From Pararhizobium_B sp963838155 (GTDB taxonomy: Bacteria; Pseudomonadota; Alphaproteobacteria; Rhizobiales; Rhizobiaceae), in the NCBI GenBank assembly GCA_963838155.1, contig CAWIQE010000022.1, forward strand, positions 1-64,000: a DNA stretch of 64,000 nt, given 5' to 3'. A model generated the notes under the pieces. That model saw only the letters and a program-made list of their open reading frames with translations. It was not told where the DNA came from and made no database searches. The translations under genes were made by a program, and so were the position numbers. Shown here piece by piece: positions 59,684 through 64,000 of this stretch. How positions within the stretch are numbered: the first letter of the stretch is position 1; every line of letters begins with the position of its first letter.

Positions 59684-60487
59684 ATGACCGCCTTTCGCTC
59701 CCTTCTCTTCAACCTGGCCTTCTACCTCAATCTCATCGGCCGCATGCTGGTGCTGAGCCCCGCCTTCTTCCTCCTCGACCGGAAGGCCGCCTGGTCGATC
59801 CCCAAGAACTGGGTACGGTCCTGCCACTGGCTCCAGGCGAAGATCGTCGGCACGACCTTCGAGATCGAGGGCCTGGAGAACATCCCGGAGGGCGGCTACA
59901 TCCTCGCGCCGAAGCACCAGTCCTTCTGGGACGCCTACGCCCTCCTCCCCTGGCTCGACGACCCGGTCTACATCCTCAAGCGCGAACTCATGTGGATACC
60001 GCTTTTCGGCTGGTACATCCGCAAGATGCACATGGTCCCGGTGGACCGCGGCGCCCGCGGCAAGGTCATGACGGCGGTGCTGGACCGCGCGAAGGCGGAG
60101 GTGAACCAGGGCCGGCAACTCATCATCTACCCGGAAGGAACGCGGCGGCCGCCGGGCGCGCCCGCCGACTACAAGTCCGGCATCGCGCGCATCTACGGCG
60201 ACCTCGACGTTCCGGTCGTGCCGGTCGCGATGCACCCCGGCCTCTTCTGGCCGCGGCGGAAGTTCCTGCGTTTTCCGGGCCACTTCAAGGTAAGGATCCT
60301 GCCGCCGATTCCGGCCGGCCTGGCCCGCGAAGCCTTCTTCAAGCGGCTGGTGGCCGAGACGGAGGAAGCGAGCGACGCGCTGCTGGTCGAGACGGCGGCG
60401 GCAAACCCCCACCTGCCCCTGCCCGACAGTGCGAGGAACCGGCTGGCCGAACTCAGCCGGTCCGGCTCTCGGCCGGAAAGCGCCTGA
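59684..60487 (+). CDS. plsC: 1-acyl-sn-glycerol-3-phosphate acyltransferase
   Basis: A 267-residue membrane-bound acyltransferase making phosphatidic acid. The catalytic HX4D motif is HQSFWD (His78, Asp83) and the glycerol-3-phosphate motif is YPEGTRRPPG. There is an N-terminal membrane segment (NLAFYLNLIGRMLVLSPAFFLL). The ATG at 59684 is the family-like start; an upstream extension is not. Its 3' end overlaps the convergent ChaC-like gene by 35 bp. Confidence 0.92.
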   Translation: MTAFRSLLFNLAFYLNLIGRMLVLSPAFFLLDRKAAWSIPKNWVRSCHWLQAKIVGTTFEIEGLENIPEGGYILAPKHQSFWDAYALLPWLDDPVYILKRELMWIPLFGWYIRKMHMVPVDRGARGKVMTAVLDRAKAEVNQGRQLIIYPEGTRRPPGAPADYKSGIARIYGDLDVPVVPVAMHPGLFWPRRKFLRFPGHFKVRILPPIPAGLAREAFFKRLVAETEEASDALLVETAAANPHLPLPDSARNRLAELSRSGSRPESA

Positions 60488-61004
60488 GCCCCGCCGCGAC
60501 ATGCTCCAGCCAATCGTCCCGGATATTCATCTGCCGAAGATGTTCGATGGTATTGAAGACATAGTCCTCGTTCGGTCCGGCCTCGCCGGCCGCGCCCCGG
60601 ATGGCCGCAACCGCCTCCTCGGCGGTGAGCGCGCCCGCATACTGGACGTGCCCGCGGTCGACGACATAGGTGACCGCCTCGACGCCGCGGTCGTCGGAAA
60701 GCCGGATCGGCACGATTCGCTCCCTGTAGACGTTGGTGACGAGTTCGCGCTTCCTGAGGTAGCTCATGACCCCCTCGCGCTGCGCGCCCGCGACCCTGAA
60801 GGCCAGGCCGCGGCAGGACCCGCCGAAATCGAGTCCGAGGACGAGGCCGGGTCGCTCCGGCGTCCCGCGATGGACGTGAGAACGAATGCAGAGCGCCCGG
60901 CGGAAGCCGTAGGCACGCGCCGCGCCGGATTCCAGATAGTCGAAGCCGGGCCGCCACATCAGCGACCCGTATCCAAAGACCCAGAAATCGTTCATATCGC
61001 TCAT
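60453..61004 (-). CDS. Gamma-glutamylcyclotransferase, ChaC-like
   Basis: A 183-residue protein with FWVFGYGSLMWRPGFDY at the start, the glycine-tyrosine-glycine binding loop of the gamma-glutamylcyclotransferase fold. The ChaC group degrades glutathione to 5-oxoproline and Cys-Gly. The catalytic Glu was not pinned down, so this is a family assignment. Start MSDMNDFW (61004) is chosen; the next Met, three codons later, is equally possible. It is convergent with plsC and shares 35 bp with it. Confidence 0.88.
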   Translation of the reverse strand: MSDMNDFWVFGYGSLMWRPGFDYLESGAARAYGFRRALCIRSHVHRGTPERPGLVLGLDFGGSCRGLAFRVAGAQREGVMSYLRKRELVTNVYRERIVPIRLSDDRGVEAVTYVVDRGHVQYAGALTAEEAVAAIRGAAGEAGPNEDYVFNTIEHLRQMNIRDDWLEHVAAGLRRFPAESRTG

Positions 61005-61075
61005 CGTGAATCGCGCCCTCTCCATGCCGGCGCACAATTGGAGATCGCAATGGCGACGTCAACCGGTGCCGGCGA

Positions 61076-62071
61076 ATGAGGCGGCCGAGAAGACTTTCCC
61101 TCGTCGCGGCCGTTCTTGGCGCGGCCGCCCTCGCCTACACGGCCGCATGGTTCTACGCCGCCGGCGAATTGAGAGACCGGGCGAACGCCTTCATCGCCGG
61201 GCTGACGGGCAAGGGCATCCAGGCCGCATGCGTCAATCTCGACGTGGAGGGCTTTCCGTCCCGGATCGGCCTGACCTGCGAGCGCATCGATGCCACCGAC
61301 GGCCGCAACGGCGGCCGCGTCGATGCCGGCGCCTTTCGCTCCGTCACCGGATTCGCTTCGCCCGGCCGCATCGTCACCGAGCTGGCGGGGCCGCTGCGGA
61401 TGAAGGCGCCGGACGGCTACGCGGTCGAAGCGAACTGGGACAGCCTGCGCTCGACCGCCCGGCTCTGGCTGGAGGGCCTGACGCGCGCCGGCCTCGTGGT
61501 GAAGGACCTGACCGCCACCGTGAGCGGGCCCCTGCTGCCGGGCCCGATCGAGGCGAAGAGCCCGTCCGTCGAGGCCGAGACCCGACGGAACGGAGCCGAT
61601 GCCGATGTCTCGTTCGCGATCGACCGGCTTTCGCTGGCCGGCAGCGGCCCGTTCTCCGACGTCCCGTCCGCCGACATCACGGGACGGGCGACCCTGGCCG
61701 GCATCGCCGGCCTCATCGGCCGAAACGGGAAGATCCCCGACGCCGCCCATCTGTTGCGCGGAAGGAAGGGGACCCTCCACAACCTCACGGCAAAGCTTGC
61801 CGGCGGAGCCTCTCTTGTCGTCGAGGGCCCCTTTTCCTTCGACGAGCAGGGGAGGCTCTCGGGCGACTTCAAGCTCCGGATCGAGGACGTCGACGCCTGG
61901 CGAAAGACGATCGACAAGGCCCTTCCGTCGGCGCGCAGCGCGATCGCCAGCACGACCAACATGCTGACCGCGATGGCCGGCGGCAAGAACGCCGCGACGA
62001 TCACCCTGACGGCAAGCCACGGCCGCCTCTCGCTCGGCCTGATCCCGGTTGGGACCCTGCCCCCGGTCTAA
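61076..62071 (+). CDS. DUF2125 domain-containing protein
   Basis: A 331-residue protein with an N-terminal membrane helix or signal (LSLVAAVLGAAALAYTAAWF, about 7-26) and a periplasmic DUF2125 domain. Conserved pieces are VEGFPSRIGLTCERI and GPLRMKAPDGYAVEA. DUF2125 proteins are alphaproteobacterial and of unknown function, and their beta-rich repeats resemble lipid-transport or AsmA-like proteins, but that is only an impression. It usually lies next to tyrA; here a GT39 gene intervenes. The stop codon TAA lies in a family A repeat. Confidence 0.87.
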   Translation: MRRPRRLSLVAAVLGAAALAYTAAWFYAAGELRDRANAFIAGLTGKGIQAACVNLDVEGFPSRIGLTCERIDATDGRNGGRVDAGAFRSVTGFASPGRIVTELAGPLRMKAPDGYAVEANWDSLRSTARLWLEGLTRAGLVVKDLTATVSGPLLPGPIEAKSPSVEAETRRNGADADVSFAIDRLSLAGSGPFSDVPSADITGRATLAGIAGLIGRNGKIPDAAHLLRGRKGTLHNLTAKLAGGASLVVEGPFSFDEQGRLSGDFKLRIEDVDAWRKTIDKALPSARSAIASTTNMLTAMAGGKNAATITLTASHGRLSLGLIPVGTLPPV

Positions 62072-62120
62072 AGCAATTCCAGGAAAAGTGGGCACCGGTT
62101 TTCCGTTCGGAATTGCGAGA
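62069..62120 (+). repeat. Family A repeat with compensated stem; starts in the DUF2125 stop codon
   Basis: Hairpin 1 pairs gcaattcc with ggaattgc, again a double change keeping the stem. The inner part is ggaaaagtgggcaccggttttcc. The hairpin-2 half is absent. Confidence 0.88.
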
Positions 62121-62137
62121 AAACAGGAGTGAGACGT

Positions 62138-62180
62138 TCGAATTCCAGGAAAAGTGGGCACCGGTTTTCCGTCCGGCGCG
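62138..62180 (+). repeat. Family A repeat, truncated second copy
   Basis: It carries aattccaggaaaagtgggca followed by ccggttttccgtccgg, then ends before the right arm. It lies only a few bases from the 3' end of the GT39 gene. Confidence 0.8.
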
Positions 62181-62185
62181 GAGCG

Positions 62186-63658
62186 TCAGGGCGTCCGGCT
62201 GGCGGGGGCGGCGGGCTCCATGGCCACGAACTTCTTGTGCCGGGAACGATAATCGGTGCGGAAGACCCGCTTGCCGGGCAGCACCGTGTCGTCGCTGAGT
62301 TCGAGGCCGATGAGCGTTCCGTGCGGGTGCCGGTCGAGCCAGGTCTGCGCATCCGCGATGTCGACCTCGTCCATCGGATGCGTCAGGCGGGCCAGGAAGC
62401 CGATCTCCCCGTGATACTTGCCGATGATGGCGAGCGGCCCCTGGCGGGTCGACACGAAGGCGGCCGCCTTCGAGAGGTCGTAGAGCGGAAAGACCGTCCA
62501 GGCGGCGACGGCCTGCCCGGCCAGGAGTATCGCGAGCACGATCGCCGCGCTCGCCGCGACCAGACGGAAGCCGGCCGCCGTGACGAGGAAGGCGGTCGTC
62601 ACGACGATGATCGGCAGCAGCGGGTCGAGATAGTGCGGCTGCTTTCCGGACACGAGGCTGAAGAGCACGATCGACGGCACCGTCGCCACCACGAAGAGAC
62701 GCACCTGCGGCCACCTGCGCCAGGCGTCGCGGAAGGAGGCGACCGGGCGCCGAAGTGCCGGCAGGTGCGCCTTCCAGGCATGGATCGAGAATATCCACGG
62801 CATCACGAAGACCGGCAGCAGCGGAAGGTAGAACCAGAACGGCCGCGAGTGTCCGGTCTCGATGTTACCGGTGACCCGGCCGGCCGCCTGCTTCCAGATC
62901 AGCGAGTCGAGAAAGCCGAAACCCGTCTGGGCGAAGAGCGGCAGCAGCCAGAGCAGGACCGGCACGAGCGAGACGAGCAGCGCCCAGCCCGAAGCCTTCC
63001 AGTAGGCCTTGCGGGACAGGAGATGGCGCTCGTCCCGCCAGACCGGATAGGCGAGCACGACCGGCGCCAGGAACAGGAAGACCACCGGGCCCTTGGTCAG
63101 GAGGGCGAGCCCCGCCGCAAGCCCGGCCGCCGCGATCGTCCATGTCGACGGCCGGCGCGCGTGGACGACGAGGGCCAGGAGCGCCAGCGCCGTGAAGACC
63201 GTCAGGAGCAGATCGAACATCACCAGCCCGCAATAGACGGCGAAGACGACGTTTCCGACCATCAGCCAGCAGACCGGGTCGACGATCGCGCGATTGCCGG
63301 GAAAGAGCTCCCGGGCGAGCGCCCGGGTGACGAGGACGACGCCCGACGATACGAGGAAGACGGCGCCGAGCGCGGCATAGCGGGAGACGCCGAAGACCGC
63401 CCAGAAGGCGTCGATCAGCCAGAAGAGCATCGGCGGCTTCTGGTGGTAGGGAACGAAGTTCAGCGTCGGCAGGACGAAATCGTGCCGCACCCACATTTCC
63501 CATGCGACGGTGAGATAGCGGGTTTCGTCGGGCGGGATGATCGGCCGGATGAACGCCGACAGATAGATGAAGGCGCCCATGAGGGCGATCGGCGCCCAGA
63601 CGGCGGCGAAGGCTCCTACGGGTTCCGCCCGCTCCCCGCCGCGCTCAGAACTGTCCAT
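62186..63658 (-). CDS. Glycosyltransferase family 39 (ArnT/PMT-like) membrane protein
   Basis: A 490-residue integral membrane glycosyltransferase with about 11 predicted helices. The DE motif near the start (IIPPDETRYLTVAWEM, about 40-55) is the usual metal/acceptor site of the PMT/ArnT superfamily, and VPYHQKPPMLFWLIDAFW is the second loop motif. It transfers a sugar from a polyprenyl-phosphate donor, perhaps to lipid A or a glycan, but the substrate is not known. It lies between DUF2125 and tyrA, where many relatives have no gene, so it may be a later insertion. Start ATG at 63658. Confidence 0.86.
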   Translation of the reverse strand: MDSSERGGERAEPVGAFAAVWAPIALMGAFIYLSAFIRPIIPPDETRYLTVAWEMWVRHDFVLPTLNFVPYHQKPPMLFWLIDAFWAVFGVSRYAALGAVFLVSSGVVLVTRALARELFPGNRAIVDPVCWLMVGNVVFAVYCGLVMFDLLLTVFTALALLALVVHARRPSTWTIAAAGLAAGLALLTKGPVVFLFLAPVVLAYPVWRDERHLLSRKAYWKASGWALLVSLVPVLLWLLPLFAQTGFGFLDSLIWKQAAGRVTGNIETGHSRPFWFYLPLLPVFVMPWIFSIHAWKAHLPALRRPVASFRDAWRRWPQVRLFVVATVPSIVLFSLVSGKQPHYLDPLLPIIVVTTAFLVTAAGFRLVAASAAIVLAILLAGQAVAAWTVFPLYDLSKAAAFVSTRQGPLAIIGKYHGEIGFLARLTHPMDEVDIADAQTWLDRHPHGTLIGLELSDDTVLPGKRVFRTDYRSRHKKFVAMEPAAPASRTP

Positions 63659-63697
63659 TCCCCGTGCCTTTCGTCAGCCGCCCCGAGCCGTCGTTTC

Positions 63698-64000
63698 TCA
63701 ATTCTGCGCGCCGCCGCCCCCGTGACGTCCGAAGTCCGGCACGTCGATCTCCTGCCCGGCCTCGATGATCGACCGGCGAATGGCGCGCGTCCGGCTGAAG
63801 AGATCGAAGAGCTTGTCGCCCTCGCCCCAGCGGATGGCTTTCTGGAGCGACGCCAGGTCCTCCGAGAAGCGTGCGAGCATCTCCAGGATCGCGTCGCGAT
63901 TGTGCAGGCAGACGTCGCGCCACATGGTCGGGTCCGATGCCGCAAGGCGCGTGAAGTCCCGGAAGCCGGACGCGGAATACTTGATGACCTCCGACTTCGT
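63698..64000 (-). CDS. tyrA: Prephenate/arogenate dehydrogenase TyrA, C-terminal 100 residues
   Basis: The frame is open to the window edge and shows SGFRDFTRLAASDPTMWRDV, then HNRDAILEMLARFSEDL and FSRTRAIRRSIIEAGQ, the C-terminal helical domain of prephenate dehydrogenase, which makes 4-hydroxyphenylpyruvate for tyrosine. The NAD-binding N-terminal part lies outside the window. The stop is at 63698; GT39 follows 39 bp on in the same direction. Confidence 0.9.
   Translation of the reverse strand, partial: TKSEVIKYSASGFRDFTRLAASDPTMWRDVCLHNRDAILEMLARFSEDLASLQKAIRWGEGDKLFDLFSRTRAIRRSIIEAGQEIDVPDFGRHGGGGAQN

Overview
The window is a chromosomal segment of a GC-rich alphaproteobacterium, almost certainly of the order Hyphomicrobiales (Rhizobiales). 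The evidence is the rRNA sequence type, an rrn operon with tRNA-Ile, tRNA-Ala and a trailing tRNA-fMet, a 23S helix-9 intervening sequence, and housekeeping blocks typical of that order: clpB/DUF4167/prmC/prfA/ptsP/lysC/ubiG, DUF1178/nit/grxC/comF, mutT/GNAT/argJ/parvulin/secA and hpt/ftsE/ftsX/plsC/DUF2125/tyrA. Genus and species cannot be named from the sequence alone.

Region 1 (1-7,140) is one complete rrn operon on the minus strand, read right to left: promoter (7112-7141), boxA leader, 16S, tRNA-Ile, tRNA-Ala, 23S, 5S and a tRNA-fMet cut by the window edge. Its spacers are repeat-rich. A three-unit tandem array and two copies of a second module lie in the 16S-23S spacer, and both modules recur inside the intervening sequence of the 23S gene. 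Next to tRNA-fMet a 60-bp direct repeat duplicates the tRNA 5' end.

Region 2 (7,300-31,470) is housekeeping: an M23 peptidase, ClpB, a DUF4167 protein, the release-factor pair prfA/prmC, the nitrogen-PTS enzyme I ptsP, aspartate kinase, ubiquinone methyltransferase ubiG, the comF-grxC-nit-DUF1178 operon, a SAM methyltransferase, a lone Flp pilin, mutT, an acetyltransferase, argJ, a periplasmic parvulin with an apparent frameshift, and secA.

Region 3 (31,470-48,400) is more mixed: a flippase with a BioF2/FemAB-like acyltransferase, a LysR regulator, tRNA-Leu(CAA), YqaA, DsbB, an HNH protein, a 3-methyladenine glycosylase diverging from gluQRS, small membrane proteins, YihY, an SDR, PduO adenosyltransferase, the etfB-etfA-hbd fatty-acid/electron-transfer cluster and an EmrA/EmrB-type efflux pair.

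Region 4 (48,400-64,000) holds tlpA diverging from argH-lipoprotein-lysA, a large Gln-rich TIGR02302 membrane protein, cpdR, hpt, ftsE-ftsX, a YdcF protein, plsC, a ChaC-like protein, a DUF2125 protein, a GT39 glycosyltransferase and the 3' end of tyrA.

Two dispersed palindromic repeat families punctuate regions 2-4. Family A (about 13 copies, up to ~105 bp, two hairpins) and family B (two 121-bp copies) both tend to end in CTAG and very often supply the stop codon of the neighbouring gene. Family A stems show compensatory base changes. I saw no prophage, CRISPR array, complete insertion sequence or defence system. The best candidates for something undescribed are these repeats and the rrn spacer/intervening-sequence modules, not a protein system.
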